Below are positions 24,703 through 35,767 of a stretch of DNA of 64,000 nucleotides, one piece after another. The notes beneath the pieces are model-generated. The model was not told where the DNA came from. It was given only the letters and a program-made list of their open reading frames with translations, and searched no databases. The position numbers were made by a program, and so were the translations under genes. The DNA lies in NCBI GenBank assembly GCA_030248065.1, contig JASAMV010001438.1, positions 49,928 to 113,927 of the forward strand, given 5' to 3'. The stretch comes from Rhynchonema sp. JSB1_4 (taxonomy: Eukaryota > Nematoda > Chromadorea > Monhysterida > Xyalidae). The number at the start of each line of letters is the position of its first letter. The stretch's first letter is position 1.

Positions 24703-25051
24703 TTATAAAACCATGCGGTCATTCGTGTACAGAATTGATGTGTGTCACCAGAGACACCATATACGATTTGTGATTCCCCAGTTTACTTGGTTCATCAACG
24801 AACTTTCAACGAACGATAAATCTTATTTTGATGACAGTTGAGATAGTAAGTGGCAAAAAAACTTAACTAGTAAAAAATTGTGGCAATGCTTGACACAGTA
24901 TGCAGTACGCAAGTTGCACTGTACGTGAAACTCTATTATAAGCGCGGCGGCGTTGTTGTACTGAGATAGGAAATTGGGACGATTTTGAAGTTCGAAACCT
25001 CATAAAGCACATATCACATCGTCACGATGTTTTCAACAAGCAGGTCCAGGT

Positions 25052-25602
25052 CTATTCCATCAGATGCCAATTCTCCAGCTGCGGTATGTCCTTCCAGTCA
25101 TCATTGTTGGTGAATCCGAACGGGTTCTCCTCGTTCTGTGCGTTCATCCTCGGCTCGACCCAATTGTCAAAGTCGGCGGCAACATGTGGAAGCTGGGCTG
25201 AAAGAAAAAATTCAACGCACTCCATCTCACAAATTTATGCTGTTTTTTTAAACTCGACAGCGTGAACATCTAGTTGCATCCATATGTGTACAAAAATCAA
25301 TTGATCAGCCGTCTTGTCAGCACCTTGGTCCGGCTCGTCTGGCGCTGGAATCTCGAAGCGGTCTTGCTCTCTATTGGTCGGCACATAGCGTACCGGTCGA
25401 TGGTAATATTTCACGTGAAATCCGAATTTCCGAGCCTGCGGAAATTACCATGGCAACACTCATGTCGTTGTTGTTTTTTCATCTCAGAGGTGTAACAGAT
25501 TCAATACTTTCAAACTTATATTTTAGTTACCTTCTCACCTCCAAACACCAAATTCATTGGAAGAGAAACCAGGAACAGAAGCGAGATTAGATATTGGTTC
25601 AT
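25052..25602 (-). CDS. Small secreted acidic protein, 109 aa, unknown family
   Basis: Three exons read without gaps in phase: 25602-25531, 25435-25324 and 25197-25052, ending in TAG. The start gives MNQYLISLLFLVSLPMNLVF, then GGEK, a strong signal peptide. The mature chain has an aromatic and basic first part (KFGFHVKYYHRPVRYVPTNR), then a Pro/Asp/Glu-rich linker, then an Asn/Asp/Trp-rich end (NNDDWKDIPQLENWHLME). It contains no cysteine, so it is not a disulfide-knot peptide. It lies head-to-tail with the carbonic anhydrase gene on the same strand, 475 bp downstream, and tail-to-tail with the gene ending at 24702. I do not recognise a family; lineage-specific secreted proteins often look like this. 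Confidence 0.75.
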
Positions 25603-26077
25603 TTTTTCCAACACACTCGCAAAAGTGCTGACGAAAACAGAGAATGTTTGGCGAAAACATCAACCATTGACAGTATTAACACCTTTGCAGATCCGTGGAG
25701 ATCAAGCTCTCGAAAATTCCATGTCAACGAATTTGTTTGTTCAGCTGCTGATTCCGAAGCGATCAAGCAGCGTGAGAAATACATACAGTCATCCACACCT
25801 GCGCACTTATCCCTCTTCAAAAAAAGAGATCCGCATATCGAAGGCATAGCATATGCGCACTGGCATAGTTGTATGTACTATAAATCCGCCTTGGATCTCA
25901 ATTTTGAAGATCTTTCACAAAATGTTAACCTCGAAAGCAACTTTAACCGCGATAACTTCACAGTACATGGTACAAATCGAGAAAGCAATGGTCTTGTTGC
26001 TTATGATCTATAGTACTCTGACGGGCAATGTTTGAACAACATTGATGCAAAACGCTACTGTGCAACGACATGTCTCC

Positions 26078-29000
26078 TTATCCGTTGCGATGTTGAAGCA
26101 ACAGTAACTTTCGTTGTTGTTGCAAAACTTTCTGCTCCTTCTGAGCATGACACGTTTGGGACGAGCGAGGAGCTCGAAAGTAGACCTGAAACACAGCAGC
26201 AGCAGGGGATTTGTACAGCTATCAAATATTTTTCGGAAAACATTTGTATATTTCAAACCTTTCGACCATTTAGAGGCTGCGTGGGACGGTAGTTGTGATC
26301 GAGTGCGTTGCCCTGTGGCCCCACAACCTGACGAATCTGGTTCAACTGAAACATTGAAAAATAAAGGAACACATCAAGTTAGAGAAATTGTTGAATTCAT
26401 GTTCCGAATGGGCCGAATGTGAAGCTACTGTAGCATATATTTTCGACATCCAGAATGAACGGATCCAAAATGGCAGGGTACCTGATCTTCACCGATGTGG
26501 GTCGGATTATGAAAGACGGTCCAGACGACCTGCTCACTGCACGGGGGTGTCGTCAGCGAGCCGTGGTAGCGATAGAAAGTAGACGTATCGTCAGGCACCA
26601 TTTCGGATAATCGAAATTCGAAAAGGCTGCTCAGTTTGTGCTCTAAATGGGCAGTATATGTATGTCAGACAAAGTTATGGCAGTAATTCCCAGTTTGTAG
26701 AACACCTTCAGAGAGTGATTCTCGATTTTTCCACGTTCCTTTGTTGCGGCAACGCAGTAAACTTTTGACGTGGTATGCTGTAATTCTTTACGCGAGCACA
26801 AAACTAGTGTTTCCATGCGTCATGTGGCCATCGGCTGTAGTCACACAAATACGGCGCACTGCCGCAGCTCGAACTAAGCTGCCCAACCGACGAGAAACCC
26901 TAAGCACTTCCTGTCACGTATCGGCTGCTTACCAACACAAGATCTCTGGTCGCGTACTTTTGGCTTTGTGTCCATCTTTCCATGATATGCTCATTGATAA
27001 TCACAAGACCGACCAATGAGTAAATGAGAGAGAAAGCTGTAAAGTGACCTGTACGTGTGACAAGCTTGGCCACTTCGCCGATCATTGCCATGAAGGTACT
27101 CTTCGCCTTGTTTGAACGAGCAACCGTCATGTCGGATTGCATAAACACCGCCAAGACCGCGTATCGATTACGATCTTCTTCGGCAGACCCGCGTCGCACG
27201 TGCACCAGGTGCATCTGCGCTAGTAAACCGCTCGTTTGCAATAATTAGGTATCATTTTTTGGGTCTGTTAGGCAAGTTATACGGCCTGTGATCGCCCGCC
27301 CAAAGCAATTTTTGCAGGGTAATGTTTGTGTTCGAACTGCATGTTGCGATAAGCATTTGATTACCGATTTCGACCTGCGCGTGGCAGTTGTTTGTGAGAT
27401 TGTCGTTGACCGACATGTACAAAGTTATGGCACTACATCTCTACAGTCGAAGTCAAAAACCGCGCGAATCGGAAAGAAGTATGGAACAGTATCGTCACAC
27501 CTCCAAGGGGTACGCGCTTCCGTTGACAGTGTGCTCCGAGCCATGTTGGCCGTCTTGTCCCCAATGGAAGTGGAATTGTTTGAGATCATAGATTCCAGGC
27601 AGGGCACCGCCGGTCACTGCTGGCGTCGCCTTATTGGTATTGAGATTGATCACAACTGAAGATACAGTTAGTACAAAAATGAAAATTTGTCAAGTTTGAG
27701 TGAACGGAACTGAAACTACCTAAATGCGAAATGTGAAATGTTTGAGTCCAACTGCGGACTGCGGCAAGGCAATGCGATGGTAATTTCTTTCTATGCGATA
27801 GGACAGAGGCACTATTTTCGAAGAGGGAAGAGATTCTTTCTACTAAAAAAAATGAAGCCGCACCCACTCGTATGTCCGTTGTTCTCGATTTCATACGACG
27901 AGAGTTTGCGATGGTAGTTGATGAACTTCAGATGTGACCAATCGCATCTCTCATCGGCTGTCTGTCTGTTCAAATTGATTGGCGATTGGCCCTGTCCTGT
28001 TGCGCATACTCCCGTCCACGAACTGGGACCTGCAATTTTAGGTTGACTGACATGCACACTTGGGCCATTTCGCACCTCACTCCCCCCCGCGCCCCCCCGC
28101 GCCGCCCCGCGCCCCCATGTATTTGATGTAAAACGAGTTCCGTGCGGTAAAACGGCCAAATTACAGGGTGTATTTTAAGTTTCGGCGGGAAAATATGCGC
28201 ACCCCGCGCCCCTTTTCTACTGTAGCCTGCCTGGCTGGCGCTGTTCAGTCTGCATATAAGTGAGAGCCCCAATTGCCCCCCTATTCCCATCACCCCCACC
28301 CAGGTATCACGGATGTGTGCTGCGTGTAGAAGTGCTGCGCATCCTACAAGCGCCCGTCTCGGAGCCGGCTAGACCTAGGTTGCCTGGATCCCCCTTTTCC
28401 GTTCATATTTACGATATCACAACATTTATGAACACACCTTCATTCAGAACAGATAGTTACAGTTAGCTAAGTCATAGTTCATGTATGTTTTTTGGCACAT
28501 AATATTAATGAACTTTTCGCGTAAACATTTATGAACACAGCTTCATTCAGAACAGATAGTTAGGTAACAGTTAGCTAAGTTATAGTTTACGTTTTTTGGC
28601 ACACATTTATGAACACAGCTTCATTCAGAACAGATAGTTAGGTAACAGTTAGCTAAGTTATAGTTTATGTTTTTTGGCACATAACATTAATGAACTTTTC
28701 GTGTAAACATTTATGAACACAGCTTCATTCAGAACAGATAGTTAGGTAAGAGTTAGCTAAGTTATAGTTTATGTTTTTTGGCACATAACATTAATGAACT
28801 TTTCGTGTAAACAGTTATGAACACAGCTTCATTCAGAACAGATAGTTAGGTAACAGTTAGCTAAGTTATAGTTTAGGCTTTTTGGCACATAACATTAATG
28901 AACTTTTCGTGTAAACATTTATGAACACAGCTTCATTCAGAACAGATAGTTAGGTAAGAGTTAGCTAAGTTATAGTTTATGTTTTTTGGCACATAACATT

Positions 29001-31456
29001 AATGAACTTTTCGTGTAAACAGTTATGAACACAGCTTCATTCAGAACAGATAGTTAGGTAACAGTTAGCTAAGTCATAGTTTAGGTTTTTTGGCACATAA
29101 CATTAATGAACTTTTCGTGAAAACATTTATGAACACAGCTTCATTCAGAACAGATAGTTAGGTAAGAGTTAGCTAAGTTATAGTTTATGTTTTTTGGCAC
29201 ATAACATTAATGAACTTTTCGTGTAAACAGTTATGAACACAGCTTCATTCAGAACAGATAGTTAGGTAACAGTTAGTTAAGTCATAGTTTAGGTTTTTTT
29301 GGCACATAACATTAATGAACTTTTCGTGAAAACATTTATGAACACAGCTTCATTCAGAACAGATAGTTAGGTAAGAGTTAGCTAAGTTATAGTTTATGTT
29401 TTTTGGCACATAACATTAATGAACTTTTCGTGTAAACAGTTATCAACACAGCTTCATTCAGAACAGATAGTTAGGTAACAGTTAGCTAAGTCATAGTTTA
29501 GGTTTTTTGGCACATAACATTAATGAACTTTTCGTGAAAACATTTATGAACACAGCTTCATTCAGAACAGATAGTTAGGTAAGAGTTAGCTAAGTTATAG
29601 TTTATGTTTTTTGGCACATAACATTAATGAACTTTTCGTGTAAACAGTTATGAACACAGCTTCATTCAGAACAGATAGTTAGGTAACAGTTATCTAAGTC
29701 ATAGTTTAGGTTTTTTGGCACATAACATTAATGAACTTTTGAAAAAGTCTGGGCCGAAAAAATCGGGCCGGACCGACTTTTTTCCAAGTCTGGCAGGGCC
29801 GGGCCGGACTTCCCGGCCCGAACTGTCGGGCCCGGACCCCCGGACCTCGTCGGGCCGGGCCGCGCCGAGGTAACCCGGTCCGATTCCCACCTCTGGCAGC
29901 AGCGCTCAGGCTGGGCCCATACCGTATTGTTGGAAATAGAATCCGGGGGGTCTGTTCTTTCACTGGGGTCATTTTAGGGGTTTCAATTTATGGGGGGCTA
30001 AAAACTGGGGGGTTATATTTTTCATTTGGCCCCCGACGAAAAAAATCATTGTTAATAATTGTTCTATTTATGGGGGGTGGGTTAATTAATGGGGGGTTCT
30101 ATTTTTTATTTCGAGCCATTTAGGTGGGGTTCAATTAATGGGGGTAAGTTAATGGGGGGTTCTATTTCCGACAATACGGTACCAAACACCATGTGCCATT
30201 TTGCAGACAGTGGCCTCGATGTGGCGGAACATAAACTGCCGCAATTTCGCTCATGGTTGGACGATGACACATCACACGGAAATCCGCCGGTTGATGTGCT
30301 CGAAACGCTCCGCCGTTTCGGTGGCACATGTGGTGGTGTGTCGTGTCGCTTTGATTGTGAATGAAGCTGGGTTAATAAATGTTCAGACGGAAAGTTCATA
30401 AATGTTATATGTAAAAAAAGTTAACTATAAATTGTTTAACGGTAACTTAACTATCTGTTCTGAATGAAGCTGTGTTCATAACTGTTTACACGAAAAGTTC
30501 ATTAATGTTATGTGCCAAAAAACATAAACTATAACTTAGCTAACTCTTACCTAACTATCTGTTCTGAATGAAGCTGTGTTCATAAATGTTTTCACGAAAA
30601 GTTCATTAATGTTATGTGCCAAAAAAACCTAAACTATGACTTAGCTAACTGTTACCTAACTATCTGTTCTGAATGAAGCTGTGTTCATAACTGTTTACAC
30701 GAAAAGTTCATTAATGTTATGTGCCAAAAAACATAAACTATAACTTAGCTAACTCTTACCTAACTATCTGTTCTGAATGAAGCTGTGTTCATAAATGTTT
30801 TCACGAAAAGTTCATTAATGTTATGTGCCAAAAAACCTAAACTATGACTTAGCTAACTGTTACCTAACTATCTGTTCTGAATGAAGCTGTGTTCATAACT
30901 GTTTACACGAAAAGTTCATTAATGTTATGTGCCAAAAAACATAAACTATAACTTAGCTAACTCTTACCTAACTATCTGTTCTGAATGAAGTGCAGACTGA
31001 GCAGCAGCGCCAGCCAGGCAGGCAACACTAGAAAAGGGGCGCGGGATGGAACTAACAGCTGAAAAGGAGCGCGGGTTGCGCATACTTTTCCCGCCGAAAA
31101 TTAAAACACACCTTGTAATTTGGCCGTTTTACCGCACGGAACTCGTTTTACATCAAATACATGGGGGCGCGGGGGGGCGTGAGGTGCGAAATGGCCACAC
31201 TTGAGGTGCTTCTTTCTGATTTTTATGTCTTACCCCGCTCTTCATAGTCCCAAGCGGCAGATCCAGATGCGGAAACTGAAAGTAAAATAAACCTTGTACG
31301 ACGCTGAATATTTATAGCAACAATGTGCAGTTCAATTGTAAACATCTTCATTGTGTACCAGACGAAAGCTTTCGAATAGAAAATTATCTCAATGGACCAG
31401 ATAACAGTACCTGCGCAGAAGTACACCATAAATGCAAGAATCACTTTGAACTTCAT
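26078..31456 (-). CDS. Secreted alpha carbonic anhydrase
   Basis: Catalyses reversible CO2 hydration with a zinc ion; here outside the cell or in the secretory path. Exons: 31456-31411, 31275-31234, 28029-27868, 27655-27501, 27214-27055, 26642-26482, 26345-26259, 26185-26078; phases agree and give 306 aa. [15 protein letters not shown] is a signal peptide. Diagnostic motifs follow in order: [26 protein letters not shown] (His82, proton shuttle), QFHFHWG (His112 and His114, zinc), EMHLVH (His137, third zinc ligand), [18 protein letters not shown] and [11 protein letters not shown]. All catalytic positions are kept, so it should be active. The basic, Gln/Leu-rich tail after VYFRAP is unusual. 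No GPI or membrane segment is obvious. The donor after exon 5 could instead be at 27049. A foldback transposon fills intron 2. Confidence 0.93.
28431..29740 (+). repeat. Left arm: about 12 tandem copies of a 104 bp unit
   Basis: Each unit runs from AACACAGCTTCATTCAGAAC through TTTTTTGGCACATAACATTA to CATTTATG or CAGTTATG. One early unit is shortened by internal deletion (near 28560-28620). Neighbouring units alternate between two versions (GTAAGAG with TTTATG, and GTAACAG with TTTAGG), so the real period in much of the array is a 208 bp dimer. Confidence 0.9.
29919..30182. repeat. Nested element with TACCGTATTGT ends
   Basis: Left end TACCGTATTGTTGGAAATAG, right end reverse-complemented TACCGTATTGTCGGAAATAG: a near-perfect inverted repeat. 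Inside are G runs and TTCTATTT motifs like the repeats at 2878 and 9385. It is nested inside the foldback element. Just before it, 29745-29900 is GC-rich (GGGCCGG repeats) and ends in CCCACCTCTG, a hAT-like end. Confidence 0.6.
30201..30363 (+). pseudogene. Exon-like coding fragment carried in the foldback element
   Basis: After a TTTTGCAG acceptor-like site at 30200-30207, one frame stays open for about 51 codons and ends in TGA. The peptide looks like real protein, for example [20 protein letters not shown] and [15 protein letters not shown], with hydrophilic and aromatic residues mixed and a Cys-containing end (VSCRFDCE). Its base composition resembles the host genes and not the AT-rich arms. 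I infer a captured last exon of some gene, now without its upstream exons. I do not recognise the family. It could also be a relic of the element's own gene. Confidence 0.4.
30420..30990 (-). repeat. Right arm: about 5.5 inverted copies of the 104 bp unit
   Basis: The same unit as in the left arm, in reverse orientation (TCTGTTCTGAATGAAGCTGT and so on), with the same alternation of two versions. The arms can pair with each other over more than 500 bases. Copy number differs between the arms, so unequal exchange has changed one or both. Confidence 0.9.
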
Positions 31457-31747
31457 ATCTACAGATTACTGGCTCCGTTACATTGTTATTTCGCTCTTAA
31501 ATGTTTCGGCATTTCTGGACTACAAACGTGGTCGGTTTCTCATCTTTGGTCAAACCTTTTTTTAACATATTCTGCATATCATAGCCTGTAACGGACTGTT
31601 TGTGGTTTGCGTCTTTTTTACAGGCATTTGGTCTCATATAACCCAATGGACAGTTTCAACACCTTGTTGTGTTTATTCGTAAAAATCTCCTGTGAAACGA
31701 GCTAGTGTTTATTTTGACACAACAAAGCGAATAATTAAAAGACTCAC

Positions 31748-32050
31748 ATGAAAATAATTAACGCCATTATATGTAGTATTTGCGTTTTGTGCACGGCAGA
31801 TCAGTACCAAAGTTGTATAGTGAATAAAACTGGACGGTTGCATGCGCTGCACTTAATGCATTCCTTGAGTCATAAAATTTTCCAAGGCAAAAAACCAGAG
31901 AGCCCATTAGCCTTGATTCCTGCATTCTTGAAAGCATATACAGTACACGAAACTGTTAGTTTTAATTGTCGCTTTTTAGAGCAAAACTACCGGTTATGCG
32001 CAAAAAACTGTGTATCGGAAATTAACTCGTGTCCTGTGACCTCACTTTAA
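31748..32050 (+). CDS. Possible small secreted cysteine-containing peptide (single exon)
   Basis: A 100-codon frame starts MKIINAIICSICVLCTADQ, which would serve as a signal peptide, and ends NCVSEINSCPVTSL. The mature part has five cysteines (SC, NC, LC, NC, SC). The frame lies in the 0.7 kb between two divergent genes, the carbonic anhydrase and the von Willebrand A gene. Codon use is AT-rich and unlike the proven exons around it, and it has no intron, so it may be a chance frame. Confidence 0.25.
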   Translation: MKIINAIICSICVLCTADQYQSCIVNKTGRLHALHLMHSLSHKIFQGKKPESPLALIPAFLKAYTVHETVSFNCRFLEQNYRLCAKNCVSEINSCPVTSL

Positions 32051-32151
32051 TGACCGATGTGCTTTTACATTCAGTAACGCGCGCAGGAATATGTTTTGCA
32101 AGATTCGTTTTCACTCTTTGACTGCAGCAGTCACAAAACAAAAATCGACAA

Positions 32152-32158
32152 TATAAAA
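32152..32158 (+). promoter_or_regulatory. TATA box (TATAAAA) of the von Willebrand A gene
   Basis: TATAAAA lies 29 bases upstream of the ATG at 32181. With usual spacing transcription would begin almost at the start codon, giving a very short leader. Confidence 0.45.
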
Positions 32159-32180
32159 CAGTTCGAAAATCCAAAGCTGG

Positions 32181-35100
32181 ATGACCATGTTGTTATTGTT
32201 TCTCTGCATTGTTTCTGCAACAGTGGTTCTTGTGAAGGCCCAAGGTGGAATATGGTTCTTAAATTGGTTTGATGAAATTTGAGCTTTCTGTAGTCTGTCT
32301 GTCATACTTTCAAGAGTGTCCGAGTGACGTCATAATCGTGATTGATGCGAGCGGCAGTGTGACGGACGAATACGACAAACATCTGCAATACGCAAAACAA
32401 CTGGTAAGTTAAAATTGATAATCAGGCAAAAAGTAGACGTACCTAAGTCGCCTTGCAAATCAGGTTAATCAACTGGATATCGGCCCGGACTCTAACCGCG
32501 TTGCCGTCGTGTTGTACAGCTCGAGGGCAACGTTACGATTCGATTTCGATCGGTACGAAACCCGCGAACAGATAAGTGATGCCATTGACGGTCAGTTTCA
32601 TAGATTTCTGCCTGGGAAAATACTAAACGACGTTTACATGCCATGAATATCGGTGGGAAACTTTGCTGACGACACAAAACATGACCCTATTCGGGAATTT
32701 TTGTACAGCTTAGTCTCATGCTCGACTGATGTGGCTACTTTGCCATAAAGAAAGCAGTTCTGGTTGCGCGAACAAACTCAACATAATATTAAAAATGTTC
32801 TTGTTAACACTAATATTCTTATTCTCCCGGCTGACGCTATGAACCATATTGGCATGCAGCACTACCCCATTTGCGCGGCACAACCACCACGCGACAGGCG
32901 TTGTCGAAAGCAAACGAACTGCTCAAGGCGAAACGTCGCAAGAATGTGCCCGTCAATGTTGTTGTTTTGCACGATGGATTCAGGTCTGTTGTTGAAGCGA
33001 CTTAGTGCATAGTGTGGTCGATATGCTTCACTGACACATTGTTCATGAATCCGACCAGGGCTATCTCTCAACTTCTGTTTCTGTGTCAGAAACGAATATT
33101 TCAACGATATCTGCGACAAGAGCTCTAAAACTACATGAACAGCTCCCTCTTATCATTGCTGGAACGGTAACAATATCCATCATCGCTCGGCATAAAATAT
33201 GACACGCCATTTCAGCATGCGTTCAGCCATTCCCGAGGCCGAATCGCTCCGAACGCAGCGCGACGTGCGCGTGTTTGCCGTTGGCATTGTCGAGCCCTTG
33301 TGGAAGTACATAAGACATTGGGTGGTGGATTTTCTTGAATTTGAAAGACCCTTTGTCTGAAACAGTCAAACGCTTTTCATACCGCCGGCGTTTATGCCTC
33401 CGGCCCGGCTACACGCCCGTGCCGTGCCGTGCCACCCACCCCCCCCCCGAAGCCCCATTAACATACCCAAAGCTACCCATGAAAATTGACCCGTCCGCAC
33501 CTCCGAGGGAGGGGGCCACAGACACACTACATACGTCTTCCTGTTTTAGCAGTATAGATTATCGATTACCTAATGCGTAATGACTTTTGTGTAATTATTT
33601 TTCAAAAAATGTAAGTTTGCTCTCAACCATTCAAATTTTGTGCCCCAGATTGAAAAATCCCCGCCCAAAATAGCGCCCTAGCAGAGCAATAGTCCCCTCC
33701 CTAGTTCCCTTGAAAATCGGTAGTTCCCACCCAAAATAGCACAGACCCAAGATGCATACATAGCAAATGACAATGATTTCATGCACACACGCTCAAAAAG
33801 GCAAATGTCAAAAGATTTGGCGTCAGAGCAGAATGGCCGGCAACAGCATCGAAAAAAACAGCGGTGTGAAAAACAGCGTCAAACGCAGCTGAGAAAAGAC
33901 CACAATAAAAAGCTTGGGTCGCAATTGACGACCGGGATTTCTGCACGCCCACAGTTTTCATGCGCCCGAGCCGAGGTTTCTCATCATTTTTGCAATTTTA
34001 AAACGCAAATCACACGGCCACAAAAAAACCAAAATGAGCTGAAACATCACGACATAATCGCAGGGAAGAACTGGAACGCATAGCTAATCGACCCGACTTC
34101 GTGTTCTACGGTATGCAATCGGTGAACGCATTGGTGCGCGCGATGACACTGGGTTGTGCACCGGAACCGACAACAACTCAATCGACCACCACCACGACAA
34201 GGCGAACCACCACGACCACATTTGGGGGTGCGTGCGGCGTTTGGATGTTTGCGACCCATACATACTAACATCGTACGTAGGCTGTGATCGGGATCCATTT
34301 TCGGTTACCATGAAGAATGAAGGCGTAACGGCTCAGTCGTTGAAACGAAACTAGACCATGATTTGGTACTAACCAAGTGGTGTTCGTTAGGAGTGCAGGT
34401 ATATATATACGTTACCATCTTTTCCTGACGCAAATTTTAGCGAACCAAAAACAAGAGCCGACCACGTTTTGCCACGAAGGAACGCAACAACCCAACGTAT
34501 ATACAGCAACTCAGTCAATCTGATGTGCAGGTTGTCTGATCGACCTGATGTTCGTGATGGACGCGTCCGGCAGCGTGCACGACACGTGGACACAAGAGTT
34601 GCGCATTGCGGCCGATTTCGTTTCGCAGCTTGTCGTCGGACCGCGCAACGCACGCGTGGGACTGGTGCGATTCGCTGGTGCCAGGAAACACAAGACCATA
34701 TTCAGTTTGGGGTTAGTACAGTTTTGTTATTTTGATAGCACATGAGCGAAAAAGCGAAAAGTTGTAGAGATGCTGTCGTTCTAATCGCATGTACGCCCCT
34801 GCATGTGCCTGTGTAGTGGGCAAGTTATTGTAGCCTTGTCGACAGTTTATTTATCAGTTGCGGAGAGCTTATCCACAAACTCCCCGGGTTTGCAGCGACC
34901 TCAACGACAGAGACGAAATCAGGTCGCGAATTCTCACGCTACCGTACACGTCGGGCACAACCGATATTGCCGGCGCGCTGGAAATGGCTGAAAATGCATG
35001 TTTTCTTCTTTCACGTGTTTGCACAATGCTAATGCACTCGTAAGACTTTTGTCAACCAAAAAAGAACGGAGCCGAATTTTGAGGAGATGAGCGTGCGCAA

Positions 35101-35767
35101 AGGTCGTCGATCGGACGCGGCTGCGTTTGTGCTGCTGTTCACCGATGGATATTCGTACACCGACCCACAGCCTGGTTGGATTTTGAGTTTTGTCATTCTG
35201 ACTTTGCGACTTCAGACTCTGACTCTGAACAATGCGAACTCACCGACACAAGGTAATGACCCCCTCGTAATGACCCGACCGCAGATGCCAATGCTGCCAA
35301 TATCAACTGCTTCTGCGACTGCAGCCGCCTGCGGTGGACTTGGGTTGGACGCGGTGACTATTGCGCTTGTGTGCAGCGGTGCACAACAGCTGAATGTAGC
35401 TGTGTTTTAGAAATACGGTTGCCATATCCGGTGGCCTGGCTGGCAGTGCGCAGTCTTAAAGTCACTAAAACGCAACTTGTTTGACATGTCTAGTTCCAAC
35501 GCATTGCCCTCATCCTCATCTCAGGCTTTGGCCATTATCCAGACCTTTGCTGAGCCTAATCCCATGAACAATGTCAACCCTCTTGCAGCGGCTGCGCGTC
35601 TGCGCGATCGTGGTGTCACGATTTACGCGGTGAGTTTCCGTCACGGTCTGATCAATCGAGCCGAACTCGAGGGAATTGTGGGTGACGAGGGACGGCTGTT
35701 CACGGAGGACGATGTCAATCAGCTCAGACAAGAATACAAACGTGTCACGCGCAGTTGTCACTTTTGA
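32181..35767 (+). CDS. Secreted protein with two von Willebrand factor A domains
   Basis: Likely an extracellular matrix or adhesion protein; VWA domains bind ligands through a metal site. Exons: 32181-32244, 32315-32403, 32464-32590, 32860-32983, 33216-33305, 34064-34227, 34531-34711, 34896 onward, up to 35174, and 35589-35767. MTMLLLFLCIVSATVVLVKA is the signal peptide. Domain 1 has the metal motif DASGS, then RGTTTTRQAL and VVLHDGF. A Thr-rich linker (TTTQSTTTTTRRTTTTTFG) leads to domain 2 with DASGS, SGTTDIAGALEM and LLFTDGYS. Both metal sites look complete. It ends TRSCHF. About 410-425 aa. The junction between 34999 and 35072 is unresolved: the phase-consistent choices are a 55 nt intron (35017-35071) or a 25 nt one (35040-35064). 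Confidence 0.88.
33382..33558 (-). mobile_element. Helitron-like short element, copy 1 (reverse)
   Basis: Read on the minus strand it starts TCTATACTGCTAAAACAGGA and shares long stretches with the copy at 41627-41809 (GGTAGCTTTGGGTATG, GGCACGGCACGG, GTAGCCGGGCC). Its 3' end is less well preserved, with a CGCCGGCG palindrome instead of the CTAG end. It sits in an intron of the von Willebrand A gene. Confidence 0.65.

Larger units (their letters stand above)
28063..31196. mobile_element. Foldback-type transposon, 3.1 kb
   Basis: The direct repeat ACACTTG flanks the element (28056-28062 and 31197-31203). Terminal inverted repeats of about 200 bp start GGCCATTTCGCACCTCAC at both ends and stay closely similar through GTAAAACGGCCAAATTACA and GCCTGCCTGGCTGGCGCTG. 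Inside the ends are long arms of 104 bp tandem repeats in opposite orientation (28431-29740 and about 30420-30990). This is the layout of foldback elements such as Drosophila FB. No transposase was found. The middle holds nested repeats (29745-30182) and an exon-like piece (30201-30363). It sits in intron 2 of the carbonic anhydrase gene. Confidence 0.88.

Noticed and set aside
25594..26013. 139-codon plus-strand frame
   Set aside because: It overlaps the signal-peptide exon of the minus-strand acidic protein and the gap upstream; no signal, motif or splice context of its own.
28080..28120. CpG-rich block resembling a CpG-island promoter
   Set aside because: It is part of the terminal repeat of the foldback element and appears again in inverted form at 31163-31180.
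28431..29740. Regular tandem repeats that could suggest a CRISPR array
   Set aside because: Units are contiguous 104 bp repeats without unique spacers, in an animal genome, with an inverted second arm.
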